Counted from the stretch's first letter, positions 22,141-31,852 are shown. The stretch is 34,210 nucleotides of DNA from an uncultured Collinsella sp. (GCA_900542305.1 UQMU01000023.1:1-34210), one strand, 5' to 3'. Program-made: numbers and translations. The notes: generated by a model not told the origin, from the letters alone.

Positions 22141-23583
22141 ATGGACCAGACCGTACCCGCATACGCCGCCGAGGTGGCCGATTACGGGCGCAGCCGCGAC
22201 CCCGAGCCGGGTGAGGGCGCGCTCGTTAAAAACGTGCGCCCCGAATCGCCTGCATGGGATGTGGGTATCGAGCCGGGTATGCGCGTGCTCACGGTCAACG
22301 GCGAGCAACTGACCGATATGATCGTGTGGCTCTGGGAGGCAGATGACGACACCGTCGAGCTGGAGGTTTACGATCCGCGCGACGGCACCGTCACCCCCGT
22401 TGAGCTCGATCGCTTTCCCGGCGAGGACTGGGGTCTGGAGTTCGATGGCCCCATCTTCGATGGCATGCGCACCTGCGTAAACGCCTGCGTGTTCTGCTTT
22501 ATGACCATGCTGCCCAAGGGCGGTCGCTCCACGCTCTACATCCGCGACGACGACTATCGCCTGAGCTTTTTGCAGGGCAACTTTGTCACGCTCACGAACC
22601 TTTCCGACGAGGACGTGCAAAACGTCATCCAACGCAACATGAGCCCCATGAACGTGTCGGTCCATGCCGTAAGCCCCGACGTTCGCCGCCGCATGATGGG
22701 CCGCAACGCCCAGCGCGGCATGGACGTGCTCGAGACCATCATGGCCGCCGGCATCGAGATTCACGCGCAGATCGTACTGTGCCCCGGCATGAACGACGGC
22801 GAGGAGCTGGAAAAGACCCTGCGCTTTTGCGAGGAGCACGAGCAAATCACGAGCCTGGGCATTGTGCCGCTTGGTTTTACCAAGCATCAGAACCGTTTTA
22901 GCTGGTCCTACAGCGACAAGCCCGAGCTGGCGCGCGAGACTATCGCCATGATCCGGCCCTACCAGGATCGTGCCTACGAACGCTTTGGCCGCCACACCTT
23001 CCAGATGAGCGACGAGTTCTATCTGGACGCCGGCATCGATCCTCCCGAGGCGGACTTTTACGACGGTTACCCGCAGTACTACGACGGCATCGGCATGATC
23101 CGCTCATATCTGGACGAGACCGACGACGTGCTTGCCGCCGACGCCGAGCGACTGGCCCGCGTCCGCGCTGGCATCGCCGAACGCAACCAGCGCCTCCTGT
23201 GCCTCTCCGGCGCCAGCGCGCGCGATACGGTGGCGCGTTTTGTGGAGTCTCCACAGGGCCTTGCCGGTACCGTCACTGCCATCAAAAACCGTTACTTTGG
23301 CGGCAACGTGGACGTGACCGGCCTCATCGTCGCCTGCGACATCTTGGAGCAGCTGCCGCAAGACCTGTCGGGGGTTATGCTCTTTGTGCCTAAGCTCATG
23401 TTCAACGCCGATGGTATGACCCTTGACGAGTATCATCGTGACGAATTACTCGCAAGCCTTACCGGTCGCGGCGCCGAGGTTCATGTGGTATCGACCATGC
23501 CGCATGAGCTGCTCGATACCCTGGATCACATCCTTGGCACAACGCCCGCCAATTCAACTATTCCCGCTGACCCTACCCATTAA
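22141..23583 (+). CDS. DUF512 protein with PDZ-like and radical-SAM-like domains
   Basis: A 480-residue protein. Residues about 20-80 form a PDZ-like domain (VKNVRPESPAWDVGIEPGM, then VLTVNGE). A central radical-SAM-like cluster motif CVNACVFCF lies near 118-126 with three cysteines in C-x3-C-x2-C spacing. The C-terminal third is the DUF512 domain, with SDEFYLDAGIDPP near 285. Such genes often sit before der, as here, which has led to suggestions of a role linked to ribosome assembly; the substrate is unknown. The start at ATG 22141 follows the ispH stop by two bases. Confidence 0.88.
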   Translation: MDQTVPAYAAEVADYGRSRDPEPGEGALVKNVRPESPAWDVGIEPGMRVLTVNGEQLTDMIVWLWEADDDTVELEVYDPRDGTVTPVELDRFPGEDWGLEFDGPIFDGMRTCVNACVFCFMTMLPKGGRSTLYIRDDDYRLSFLQGNFVTLTNLSDEDVQNVIQRNMSPMNVSVHAVSPDVRRRMMGRNAQRGMDVLETIMAAGIEIHAQIVLCPGMNDGEELEKTLRFCEEHEQITSLGIVPLGFTKHQNRFSWSYSDKPELARETIAMIRPYQDRAYERFGRHTFQMSDEFYLDAGIDPPEADFYDGYPQYYDGIGMIRSYLDETDDVLAADAERLARVRAGIAERNQRLLCLSGASARDTVARFVESPQGLAGTVTAIKNRYFGGNVDVTGLIVACDILEQLPQDLSGVMLFVPKLMFNADGMTLDEYHRDELLASLTGRGAEVHVVSTMPHELLDTLDHILGTTPANSTIPADPTH

Positions 23584-23593
23584 AGGAGAGCAG

Positions 23594-24928
23594 ATGAAAC
23601 CTATCGTCGCCGTCGTCGGACGCCCCAACGTGGGCAAGTCCACGCTCGTTAACCGCCTGGCCCAGACCTCGGACGCCATCGTCCACGAGTCCCGCGGCGT
23701 CACGCGCGACCGCTCGTATCACACGGCCGATTGGAACGGCCGCGAGTTCACCATCGTCGACACGGGCGGTATCGAGCCGCTCAAGAGCGACGACGTCTTT
23801 GCCACGTCCATCCGCGACCAGGCCCTTGCCGCCGCCGAGGAGGCCGCCGTCATCCTGTTTGTGGTCGACGGCCGCACCGGCGTCACCGAGGAGGACGAGT
23901 CGGTCGCCCGCATGCTCAAGCGCTGCAACAAGCCGGTCTTTCTGCTGGTGAACAAGCTCGACAACCCCGACCGCGAAAACGACAACATCTGGGAGTTCTA
24001 TTCCCTCGGCATCGGCGAGCCCACGCCGCTCTCGGCCCTGCACGGCCACGGCACGGGCGACCTGCTCGACGACATCGTAGCCCTGCTTCCGGAGGAAGAG
24101 GACGAGGTCGCCGACGCGTTCCCCGATGCGCTCAACGTGGCCATCATCGGCCGCCCCAACGCCGGTAAGTCCTCGCTGTTCAACCGCATCCTGGGCGCCG
24201 ACCGCTCCATCGTGTCCAACATCGCCGGCACCACGCGCGATGCCATCGACACCGTCGTCGAGCGCGACGGCAAGCACTACCGCATGGTCGACACCGCGGG
24301 CATTCGCAAGAAGAGCACCGTGTACGAGAACATCGAGTACTACTCCATGGTCCGCGGTCTGCGCGCCATCGACCGCGCCGACGTGGCGCTGCTCGTCGTC
24401 GACGCCTCCGTGGGCGTCACCGAGCAGGACCAGAAGGTCATGGGCTTGGCCATCGAGCGCGGCTGCGCCATCGTGGTGCTGCTCAACAAGTGGGATCTGC
24501 TCGACGATGACCGCAAGCGCGAGGCCTGCATGGAGACCGTCGACCGCCGCCTGGGCGTCATGGCTCCCTGGGCCCAGTACCTGCGCATCTCGGCCCTGAC
24601 CGGCCGCAGCGTCGAGAAGATCTGGGCGATGGTCGACGCGGCCGAAAAGACGCGCTCGCAAAAGATCACCACCTCGCGCCTCAACACGTTCCTCACCGAC
24701 CTGCGTGAGTTTGGCCACACCGTGGTGGACGGCAAGCGTCGCCTGCGCATGCACTACGTGACCCAGACGGGCATCAACCCGCCGACGTTTACGTTCTTCG
24801 TCAACCACAGCGACCTGGTCAACGACACCTACCAGCGCTACGTGGAAAACCGTATGCGCTCGACCTTCGATTTTTCCGGCACGCCCATTCGACTCTTCTT
24901 TAGGAAGAAGGAGCAAAAGGATGCATAA
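23594..24928 (+). CDS. der: Ribosome-associated GTPase Der (EngA)
   Basis: A 444-residue protein with two tandem G domains and a C-terminal KH-like domain. Domain 1: GRPNVGKST (8-16), DTGGIEPL near 56, NKLD near 119. Domain 2: GRPNAGKSS near 185, DTAGIRKKS near 231, NKWDLLDDD near 298. The KH-like part contains INPPTFTFFVNHSDLV. Der is essential for maturing the 50S subunit. AAAGGAGAG precedes ATG 23594. It overlaps plsY by eight bases. Confidence 0.96.
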   Translation: MKPIVAVVGRPNVGKSTLVNRLAQTSDAIVHESRGVTRDRSYHTADWNGREFTIVDTGGIEPLKSDDVFATSIRDQALAAAEEAAVILFVVDGRTGVTEEDESVARMLKRCNKPVFLLVNKLDNPDRENDNIWEFYSLGIGEPTPLSALHGHGTGDLLDDIVALLPEEEDEVADAFPDALNVAIIGRPNAGKSSLFNRILGADRSIVSNIAGTTRDAIDTVVERDGKHYRMVDTAGIRKKSTVYENIEYYSMVRGLRAIDRADVALLVVDASVGVTEQDQKVMGLAIERGCAIVVLLNKWDLLDDDRKREACMETVDRRLGVMAPWAQYLRISALTGRSVEKIWAMVDAAEKTRSQKITTSRLNTFLTDLREFGHTVVDGKRRLRMHYVTQTGINPPTFTFFVNHSDLVNDTYQRYVENRMRSTFDFSGTPIRLFFRKKEQKDA

Positions 24929-25604
24929 TCCGATTCTGCTGACCGCCATCTGCGCCGTGGTCTCGTTCTTTATCGGAGCGATTCCGTTTGGCTTGATCCT
25001 GGGCCGCGTGTTCAACCACACGGACATTCGCAAGGCGGGTTCCGGCAACATCGGCACCACCAACGCCCTGCGCGTAGCCGGCCCCAAGGTGGCCGCGCTC
25101 ACGCTGCTGCTCGACTGCCTTAAGGGCGCCATCTGCGTTCTTATCGCCCGTCCGCTCATCGCGGGCGTGGGCTATGGCTTCCCTGTGAGCATCATGGCGC
25201 CTGGAGCCCCCGGCGACTGGATGCTCGGTGTCATCTGCCTGGCAGCGGTATGGGGTCACATCTTCTCGCCGTACCTCAACTTCCATGGCGGCAAGGGCAT
25301 CGCAGTTGGCTTGGGCGTTATCCTCGCCTGGTACTGGCCCATCGGACTTTCGCTGCTGGGCATGTTTATCGTGGCCGTCGCCATCACCAAGTTTGTGTCG
25401 GTGGGCTCGCTTGCCGCCGCCATCGGCCTTCCCATCGCCGCCTGCGCAGTCTTTCCGTACAGCAGCCTGGGACTCAAGTTTTGCATGGCGCTGATCGGCA
25501 TCACCGTGGTGTGGGCCCATCGTGCGAACATCAAAAAGCTCATGACGGGTAAGGAGTCCAAGCTCTCGTTTACCAAGCGCGTCACCGAGCCCGACGATAA
25601 GTAG
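24921..25604 (+). CDS. plsY: Glycerol-3-phosphate acyltransferase PlsY
   Basis: A 227-residue polytopic membrane enzyme that acylates glycerol-3-phosphate from acyl-phosphate. Family motifs are SGNIGTTNALRVAG near 36, LLDCLKG near 62 and WGHIFSPYLNFHGGKGIAVG near 111. About six to seven membrane helices. It overlaps the end of der and precedes gpsA, which makes its substrate. Confidence 0.94.
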   Translation: MHNPILLTAICAVVSFFIGAIPFGLILGRVFNHTDIRKAGSGNIGTTNALRVAGPKVAALTLLLDCLKGAICVLIARPLIAGVGYGFPVSIMAPGAPGDWMLGVICLAAVWGHIFSPYLNFHGGKGIAVGLGVILAWYWPIGLSLLGMFIVAVAITKFVSVGSLAAAIGLPIAACAVFPYSSLGLKFCMALIGITVVWAHRANIKKLMTGKESKLSFTKRVTEPDDK

Positions 25605-25613
25605 GAGAGAGTC

Positions 25614-26621
25614 ATGAATATTGCGCTGATTGGCTCCGGCTCCTGGGGAACCGCCGTCGCCGGCCTTGCTGCCGCGCGAGCCGAGCGCGTGATCATGTGG
25701 GCCCATAGCGAGCAGACGGCCGCCGGCATCAATGGCGAGCACCGTAACCCCCGTTATCTGGTGGGATACGAGCTGCCTGACAACGTGGAAGCAACGACCG
25801 AGCTCGCCCAGGCGCTTGACGGTGCCGATGCGATCATCTTTGCCGTGCCCTCCACGCACTTGCGCGACGTGTGCCATCGGGCAGCGCCGTTTATCGATAC
25901 CGAAACTCCGGTCCTGTGCCTCACCAAGGGCATCGAGCCCGAATCTGGACTGCTCATGAGCGAGGTCATCGCCAGCGAGATTGGCAACGAGGCACGCGTG
26001 GCGGCCCTCTCGGGCCCCAACCATGCCGAGGAGATCTGCCGCGGCGGACTTTCTGCCGCCGTCATCGCCAGCAAAGACGCGCAGGTAGGGGAGTCCTTTA
26101 AGGACCTGCTTCTATCCACGGCCTTCCGCATCTACCTGTCGCAGGACATGACCGGCGTCGAGGTTTGCGGCGCCATGAAAAACGTCATCGCCATCGTGTG
26201 CGGCATCTCCGCCGGCACCGGTGCGGGCGACAACACGCTCGCCCTTATCATGACGCGCGGCCTGGCCGAGATCAGCCGCTTGGTGCATGCCCGCGGCGGG
26301 CAGGCCATGACCTGCATGGGCCTTGCCGGCATGGGCGACCTCATCGCCACCTGCACCTCGGAGCATTCGCGCAACCGCACCTTTGGCTACGAGTTTGCCC
26401 ACGGCGTGTCGCTCGACGAGTACCAGGCGCGCACACATATGGTGGTCGAGGGCGCCGTCGCGGCCCGCAGCGTCAGCGAGCTCGCCCGTTCACTGGGCGT
26501 AGACATTCCGCTCACCTTTGCCGTGGAGCAAACGCTCTACAACGGTGTTACTTTGGATAGGGCGCTCGAGATCCTCACCGACCGCGTCCCCTCTCAAGAG
26601 TTCTACGGACTCGCCGACTAG
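25614..26621 (+). CDS. gpsA: NAD(P)H-dependent glycerol-3-phosphate dehydrogenase
   Basis: A 335-residue enzyme that reduces dihydroxyacetone phosphate to glycerol-3-phosphate for PlsY. The Rossmann motif GSGSWGTAVAGLAA starts at residue 7. CLTKGIEPES, LSGPNHAEEI, GAMKNVIAIVCGISAGTGAG and GLAGMGDLIATCTS follow in the normal order; the Lys in AMKN is catalytic. GGAGAG precedes the ATG. Length matches the family. Confidence 0.95.
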   Translation: MNIALIGSGSWGTAVAGLAAARAERVIMWAHSEQTAAGINGEHRNPRYLVGYELPDNVEATTELAQALDGADAIIFAVPSTHLRDVCHRAAPFIDTETPVLCLTKGIEPESGLLMSEVIASEIGNEARVAALSGPNHAEEICRGGLSAAVIASKDAQVGESFKDLLLSTAFRIYLSQDMTGVEVCGAMKNVIAIVCGISAGTGAGDNTLALIMTRGLAEISRLVHARGGQAMTCMGLAGMGDLIATCTSEHSRNRTFGYEFAHGVSLDEYQARTHMVVEGAVAARSVSELARSLGVDIPLTFAVEQTLYNGVTLDRALEILTDRVPSQEFYGLAD

Positions 26622-26639
26622 CGCAGAAAGGCTACTACC

Positions 26640-27311
26640 ATGGGTTCCATCAAAATCGCTCCGTCCGTCCTTTCGGCCGACATGGCCAACCTGAAGGGCG
26701 AGCTCGACAAGATCGCCGGTGCCGACTTTGTGCACTTCGACGTCATGGACGGTCACTTTACCGGCAACCTCACCTTTGGCGCTGACATCCTCAAGGCTGT
26801 TAAGCGCTCCACCGATGTCCCGGTCGACGCGCACCTGATGGTGTCGAACCCCGACGAGACCGTCGACTGGTACGCCGACGCCGGTGCCGACATGATCACC
26901 GTGCACTACGAGGCCTCCACGCACCTGCACCGTACGCTCACCCATTTGCAGCAGCGCGGCGTCAAGGCCGGCGTGGTGCTCAACCCCGCCACCCCCGTGT
27001 GCGTACTCGAGAGCATCATCGACGTTGTCGACATGGTACTGCTCATGAGCGTGAACCCTGGCTTTGGCGGCCAGAGTTTTATCCCCGGTACCATTGCTAA
27101 ACTCCACGAGCTTAAGGCCATGTGCGAGCGCCACGGCGTGTCGCCCATGATCGAGGTCGACGGCGGCATTTCTTCCAAAAACATCGCCGAGGTCGTCAAG
27201 GCCGGTGCCAACGTACTCGTAGCCGGCTCCGCCGTTTTTAAGTCCGAAGATCCCGCCGCCGAGGTTGCGCTGCTGCAGAAGCTGGGCAACGAGGCCGCAC
27301 AGGAGGCATAA
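26640..27311 (+). CDS. rpe: Ribulose-phosphate 3-epimerase
   Basis: A 223-residue TIM-barrel enzyme that interconverts ribulose-5-phosphate and xylulose-5-phosphate. APSVLSADMANLKGELD at the start, HFDVMDGHFTGN near 34, DAHLMV near 65, SVNPGFGGQSFIP near 138 and MIEVDGGISSKN near 172 contain the metal-binding His/Asp and the catalytic Asp pair. AGAAAGG precedes ATG 26640. It follows gpsA by 18 bases and is followed by the cysteine desulfurase at six. Confidence 0.95.
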   Translation: MGSIKIAPSVLSADMANLKGELDKIAGADFVHFDVMDGHFTGNLTFGADILKAVKRSTDVPVDAHLMVSNPDETVDWYADAGADMITVHYEASTHLHRTLTHLQQRGVKAGVVLNPATPVCVLESIIDVVDMVLLMSVNPGFGGQSFIPGTIAKLHELKAMCERHGVSPMIEVDGGISSKNIAEVVKAGANVLVAGSAVFKSEDPAAEVALLQKLGNEAAQEA

Positions 27312-27317
27312 ACCCCT

Positions 27318-28496
27318 ATGACCGCAGGTCAAAACCGCATACCCGTGAATCTTGACTATGCTGCCTCGACGCCCATGCGCGCCGAGGCGCTCCATGCGCA
27401 GCGCGAGTACGACGACAGCGAGCTTGCGGGCGTCAACCCCAACTCGCTGCACTCGCTTGGCCGCAAGGCTGCCGCGCGTCTGGAGGCCGCACGTCGCGAG
27501 ATCGCCCGCAGCTTTGGCGCACGCGTCCGCCCGTCCGAGATCGTCCTGACTAACGGCGGCACCGAGGCCAACCAGCTGGCGCTCCTCGGACTTGCCGAGG
27601 GCGCTCGCCAGCGCGACCGCAAGCGCAGCCGCGTGATCGTATCTGCCATCGAGCACGATTCGATCCTGGACAACCTGCCGCTGCTGCGTGCCGCCGGCTT
27701 TACCGTCGACCTGGTGCAGCCCTGCCGTGCGGGCTACATCGAGCCTGCCGCGCTGAGTGACTTGCTAGGCGACGACGTCGCGCTCGTGAGCATCATGGCC
27801 GCCAACAACGAGACCGGCGTGGTACAGCCCATCCGCGAGCTAGCCACGGCTGCACATGCCGTGGGCGCCCTGTTCCACACCGACGCCATCCAAGGCTATC
27901 TGCACATTCCGCTCGATGCCACCGAGCTGGGCGTCGACGCCATGTCCGTCGCCGCCCACAAGATTGGCGGTCCTGTGGCATCCGGCGCGCTCTACGTTAA
28001 GACCCGCACGCCGCTGCGCCCCCGCATCTTTGGCGGCGGACAGGAAGCCGGACGTCGCGCCGGCACGCAGGACCTGCGCACACAGCTCGCCTTTGCCGCT
28101 GCCGCTTCCGTGTTGCTGCCGAATGTGGGCCGGGAGCGCGCGACGCTGCAGGCCCTGTCCGATAAGCTCTACGCCACGCTTACGGCCCATCCGCGCATTC
28201 ACGCCACCATGGGCGACTACACGCAGGCCGACCGTCTGCCTGGCATGGTATCGATCTATATTGACGGCATGGACTCCGAGGAACTCATCATCAAGCTCGA
28301 CGCAGCCGGCTTTGAGGTTTCGGCCGGCTCTGCCTGCTCGAGTGGCAGCATGGACCCCAGCCACGTTTTGAGTGCGATGGGCATTGGTCGCGAGCAGGCA
28401 TTGGGTGCACTGCGCATTTCCTTCGATGACCGTGTGAATCCCGGAGATCTGGACGACTTTGCCCAGACGCTGCTCTCGATCGTAGGTGCCGTATGA
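27318..28496 (+). CDS. Cysteine desulfurase, NifS/IscS family
   Basis: A 392-residue PLP enzyme that moves sulfur from cysteine for FeS clusters or tRNA thiolation. NLDYAASTP at the start, NGGTEANQLALLG near 80, AIEHDSIL near 112, MAANNETGVVQP near 160, FHTDAIQGYLH near 187 and VAAHKIGGPVASG near 211 with the PLP lysine are typical. The loop SAGSACSSGSMDPSH near 337 carries the catalytic cysteine, in the short-loop group I form. No scaffold gene (iscU/sufU) or thiI/mnmA is next to it. Confidence 0.92.
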   Translation: MTAGQNRIPVNLDYAASTPMRAEALHAQREYDDSELAGVNPNSLHSLGRKAAARLEAARREIARSFGARVRPSEIVLTNGGTEANQLALLGLAEGARQRDRKRSRVIVSAIEHDSILDNLPLLRAAGFTVDLVQPCRAGYIEPAALSDLLGDDVALVSIMAANNETGVVQPIRELATAAHAVGALFHTDAIQGYLHIPLDATELGVDAMSVAAHKIGGPVASGALYVKTRTPLRPRIFGGGQEAGRRAGTQDLRTQLAFAAAASVLLPNVGRERATLQALSDKLYATLTAHPRIHATMGDYTQADRLPGMVSIYIDGMDSEELIIKLDAAGFEVSAGSACSSGSMDPSHVLSAMGIGREQALGALRISFDDRVNPGDLDDFAQTLLSIVGAV

Positions 28497-29302
28497 TCGT
28501 CTCCGAGCTTGAACGTGCCCTGCTGGCGCGCTACCCCAAGGCGGACGCCGAGGGCTGGGATCATGTTGGGCTATCTGTGGGAGATCCTGCTGCCAAGATC
28601 ACCGGTGTTGCCTGCGCACTCGACGCGACCGAGGCCAACGTGCACCGCGCTCTCGAGGCCGGCGCTAACGTGCTGCTGACGCATCATCCCATCTATATCA
28701 AGGCGCCCGAGGCCTTTTGTCCGGCCGATTCCGCGCGACCCCAGTGCAGCGCTGCGCTCTACGAGGCGGCGCGCTGCGGGGTGAGCATTATCTCGCTCCA
28801 CACCAACCTGGACCGCTCGCATGAGGCGCGCGTTCGCCTGGGTGAGTTGCTGGGCGCTGAGCCCATGAGCTCGCTGGAGCATGTGGACGAACCTGAGCTC
28901 ACCGGTCTGGGTGCACTCGCAACTCTCCACGATCCCTGCAATCTGCGTGATCTCGCCAACCGTGCCGCCATGGCCTATGGCAGCGACCCGCGCGTATGGG
29001 GCGAGGCCGATTGCCCGTGTCGCACTGTCGCCATTCTGGGCGGATCCCTCGGCGATTTTGGTGAGCTTGCCATCGCCGCCGGCGCAGATGTCATCGTGAC
29101 GGGCGAGGCGGGCTACCACGTGGCGCAAGACCTTGCCTTGCGCGGGCTGCCGGTGATCTTGCTCGGTCACGACCGCTCCGAGGAGCCGTTCGTTGATATC
29201 TTGATGAACTCTGCAGTTGATGCCGGGGTCGACCCCCGTCATGCGATTAAAATACTGAACCCTTGCCAATGGTGGACTGTGACAAAAGGAGAGAACTTAT
29301 GA
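28493..29302 (+). CDS. Nif3-like dinuclear metal centre protein (DUF34)
   Basis: A 269-residue protein of the Nif3/YqfO/YbgI family. Metal ligands are visible in LLTHHPIYIK near 62, SLHTNLDRSHEARV near 100 and at the end of GEAGYHVAQDL and LLGHDRSEEP. It overlaps the desulfurase gene by four bases (ATGA). Members form ring-like hexamers; a GTP cyclohydrolase-like activity has been reported for some, but the true role is not settled. It commonly precedes a coiled-coil zinc-ribbon gene, as here. Confidence 0.9.
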   Translation: MIVSELERALLARYPKADAEGWDHVGLSVGDPAAKITGVACALDATEANVHRALEAGANVLLTHHPIYIKAPEAFCPADSARPQCSAALYEAARCGVSIISLHTNLDRSHEARVRLGELLGAEPMSSLEHVDEPELTGLGALATLHDPCNLRDLANRAAMAYGSDPRVWGEADCPCRTVAILGGSLGDFGELAIAAGADVIVTGEAGYHVAQDLALRGLPVILLGHDRSEEPFVDILMNSAVDAGVDPRHAIKILNPCQWWTVTKGENL

Positions 29303-30018
29303 GCGCCGGCGCTACGCTACTCAAGCTGCAACAGATCGATTTGGAGCTCGCCCGCAACAAGAGCGAACTTGCCAATATGCCGGAGCTCAAGGAGCTCGCT
29401 TCCAAACGTAAGACCTACGTTAAGCTCAAGTCCGAGATGACCAAACTTTACGCTCAGCGCAAGGATCTGGACATTGAGCTCGACGACCTCAACACCACCG
29501 AGATCCAGACCAATAACGCCATCGAGGCTGCCAAGAAGCGTCACGTCGACGGCTCTGATTACCGCGAGGTTCAGGACCTGGAGAATGAGCTTGCCACCCT
29601 GGCGAAGCGACTGGACAAGATCGAGCACACCCGCAAGGATGTCGTTGTCGCCCATAAGGAGGCGCTCGACCGCGAGGCTCGCGCGCAGGCCATTATCGCT
29701 AAGTTCGAGGAGGGCGTGAAGGCAGATACCAAGGCCGCTCGTGCCAAGGCCGCCGATCTCCAGGCCCAGATTGACGCCGCTACCAAGGAGCGCACCGCGC
29801 TGGCTGCCACGCTGCCGACCGACGTGCTCACCGATTACGAGCGCCTGCTCAAGCAGTTCCGCGGCCTGGCCGTCGAGACCATCCAGGGCAACATCCCCAC
29901 GGTCTGCCATACCGCGCTGCAGGCATCGTCCATGAGCGACCTCAACCACGACGGTAGTGAGATTACGCACTGCCCGTATTGCCACCGCCTGCTCGTGCTC
30001 CCCAGCAAGGAAGCTTAA
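29299..30018 (+). CDS. Coiled-coil protein with C-terminal zinc-ribbon remnant
   Basis: A 239-residue protein. ATG 29299 overlaps the Nif3 stop by four bases and has AAAGGAGAG before it. Residues about 5-185 form a long antiparallel coiled coil rich in Lys/Glu/Leu. The C-terminal zinc-ribbon has one usual pair (HCPYCHRLL), but the first knuckle reads VCHTAL with one Cys and a His, where family members normally have C-x2-C. The family is linked by genomic context to Nif3 and is thought to bind nucleic acid or chaperone; function not known. Confidence 0.85.
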   Translation: MSAGATLLKLQQIDLELARNKSELANMPELKELASKRKTYVKLKSEMTKLYAQRKDLDIELDDLNTTEIQTNNAIEAAKKRHVDGSDYREVQDLENELATLAKRLDKIEHTRKDVVVAHKEALDREARAQAIIAKFEEGVKADTKAARAKAADLQAQIDAATKERTALAATLPTDVLTDYERLLKQFRGLAVETIQGNIPTVCHTALQASSMSDLNHDGSEITHCPYCHRLLVLPSKEA

Positions 30019-31236
30019 ATGATGACGGCGGCACCCAACAATTCAATGCAACTTGAGGGAAAAACGATCCTGCTGGGCATTACCGGCGGGATCGCCGCCT
30101 ATAAGTCGTGCAATATCGTGCGCCTGCTGCAAAAGCGCGGCGCGCGCGTCAAGGTCGTTATGAGCGAACATGCCACGGAGTTTGTTGGCCCGCTCACCTT
30201 CCGTGCGCTCACCAATGAGCCGGTCGCGGTAGGTCTGTTCGACGATCCCTCCGACCCCATCCACCATATCTCGCTTGCGCAGGAGCCCGACCTGGTGGTC
30301 GTGGCACCCGCGACGGCCAATATCATCGCCAAGATGGGCAACGGAATCGCCGATGACCTGATTTCCACGACGCTGCTCGCCACGCCGCGACCCATTGTGA
30401 TCGCGCCGGCCATGAACAATGGCATGTGGAAGGCGCCGGCGACGCAGGCCAATATGGCCACGCTGCGCGACCGCGGCGTCCATGTGGTGGGGCCCGGCAG
30501 TGGCTACCTTGCCTGCGGCGACGTTGACACGGGACGCATGAGCGAGCCCGAGGACATCGTCGAGGCCATCTGCGAGGTGCTCAACCCCGCGCCCCAGGAC
30601 CTTGCAGGCAAGCGCATCGTGATCACCGCCGGTCCTACGCACGAGCCGATCGATCCGGTGCGCTTTATCGGCAACCGGTCTTCGGGCAAGATGGGCATCG
30701 CACTGGCAGGGGAGGCCGTACGCCGCGGCGCTGCGGTCACGCTCGTGCTGGGGCCGACGTCACTCGACGTGGGTCGCGGCGTGGAGTGCGTGCGCGTGCA
30801 GACCGCCGCAGAGATGCTGCAGGCGGCGCTGGGCGCCTTCCAGACGGCCGATGCGGCCATTTGCGCGGCCGCCGTCGCCGACTACACACCCGCTGCCCCT
30901 GCCGACCATAAACTCAAAAAGGCTAAAGAACGCCTCGATTGCATCGAGCTCGTCGAGACCGTTGATATTTTGGCTGAGCTCTCGCGCCAGAAGGGCGAGC
31001 GCCGTGTGATCGGATTTGCAGCCGAGACCGATAACGTCGTGGAGTACGCGCAGCACAAACTTGCCCGCAAGGGTTGCGATGCCATTATCGCCAACGATGT
31101 CTCGCGCGCCGATTCGGGCTTTGGAACCGATACCAACAAGGCCTGGATTGTGAGCACAGCGGGCACGCAAGAACTCCCCGTGCTAACAAAACCCCAGCTC
31201 GCAGATACAATTTTGGACTTGCTCAAAAATAATTAA
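30019..31236 (+). CDS. coaBC: Bifunctional phosphopantothenoylcysteine decarboxylase / synthetase
   Basis: A 405-residue bifunctional CoA enzyme. The CoaC flavoprotein half has GITGGIAAYKSCNIVRLL near 16, APAMNNGMW near 132 and GYLACGDVDTGRM near 160 with the active Cys. The CoaB half begins near residue 193 with RIVITAGPTHEPIDPVRFIG, then NRSSGKMGIALA, AAAVADYTP, KLKKAKE and ANDVSRADSGFG. The start is ATG 30019, directly after the previous stop; a second Met lies at 30022. It ends the housekeeping run. Confidence 0.95.
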   Translation: MMTAAPNNSMQLEGKTILLGITGGIAAYKSCNIVRLLQKRGARVKVVMSEHATEFVGPLTFRALTNEPVAVGLFDDPSDPIHHISLAQEPDLVVVAPATANIIAKMGNGIADDLISTTLLATPRPIVIAPAMNNGMWKAPATQANMATLRDRGVHVVGPGSGYLACGDVDTGRMSEPEDIVEAICEVLNPAPQDLAGKRIVITAGPTHEPIDPVRFIGNRSSGKMGIALAGEAVRRGAAVTLVLGPTSLDVGRGVECVRVQTAAEMLQAALGAFQTADAAICAAAVADYTPAAPADHKLKKAKERLDCIELVETVDILAELSRQKGERRVIGFAAETDNVVEYAQHKLARKGCDAIIANDVSRADSGFGTDTNKAWIVSTAGTQELPVLTKPQLADTILDLLKNN

Positions 31237-31244
31237 AAAAGTTC

Positions 31245-31274
31245 TTGCACAAGTCCAAAGTTTCGGGTTAATAT
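31245..31274 (+). promoter_or_regulatory. Promoter of tRNA-Pro
   Basis: TTGCAC at 31245-31250 and TAATAT at 31269-31274 with an 18-base spacer; the region is AT-rich against its surroundings. The tRNA begins 43 bases later. Confidence 0.65.
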
Positions 31275-31316
31275 ACTCCCTGTTGCGAGCGAGAGCAGAG
31301 CAACAAACAAAAGCTT

Positions 31317-31393
<77 letters not shown>

Positions 31394-31402
31394 GAAGTTT
31401 GC

Positions 31403-31437
31403 AGGTCAGGCACCTAGTGCCTGACCTTTTTTGTTTT
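31403..31437 (+). terminator. Terminator of tRNA-Pro
   Basis: AGGTCAGGCAC and GTGCCTGACCT form an 11-bp stem with a CTA loop, then TTTTTGTTTT. Confidence 0.92.
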
Positions 31438-31852
31438 AAGCAACTGCTTAATTTTGATTAATCAACAGGGTGCCAAAAATCTACCTGCGCGATAATCGCT
31501 TTTTGCGGCTACTTGCGCGTTCTGCACGCACTTGAGCCGACTTATTAACGCGATATGAATCTACATATGCGTAGCTGGTATATAGCCGAGTACAGGCTGT
31601 ATTTATCGCGGCGATTTACATAGATATAGCGACTGTAACGAACAAGCGTGTCGCTGTATTTATTCCAGTAGGTCACTTGATCGATGGACAAGTGGGCTGT
31701 CGCAACGAAACGCCAAACAGGATGGGCTCTATACGATGACGCCGCAGCGGTAATGGCGGGGGAGTGCGGCAGGCGCTCTGAGAGCCACTGTATGACCCCA
31801 TGTCTCCTTAACTCGATAATTTGTGTTTCAAGCCACGAATCGGTCGAGCAAT
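31438..31852. other. Intergenic stretch without a convincing gene
   Basis: About 415 bases between the tRNA-Pro terminator and the terminator of the pilin operon. A 112-codon minus-strand frame (31545-31883) exists, but it begins inside the terminator hairpin, lacks a good ribosome binding site and shows no family features. The sequence is less GC-rich than the housekeeping block. Confidence 0.5.

Noticed and set aside
23573..25159. Long minus-strand open frame of about 528 codons opposite der and plsY
   Set aside because: It mirrors the strongly biased third codon positions of the GC-rich genes on the plus strand; it has no family features and der is certain. The same holds for other long antisense frames at 14360-15391, 16437-17651, 20067-20891 and 22135-22995.
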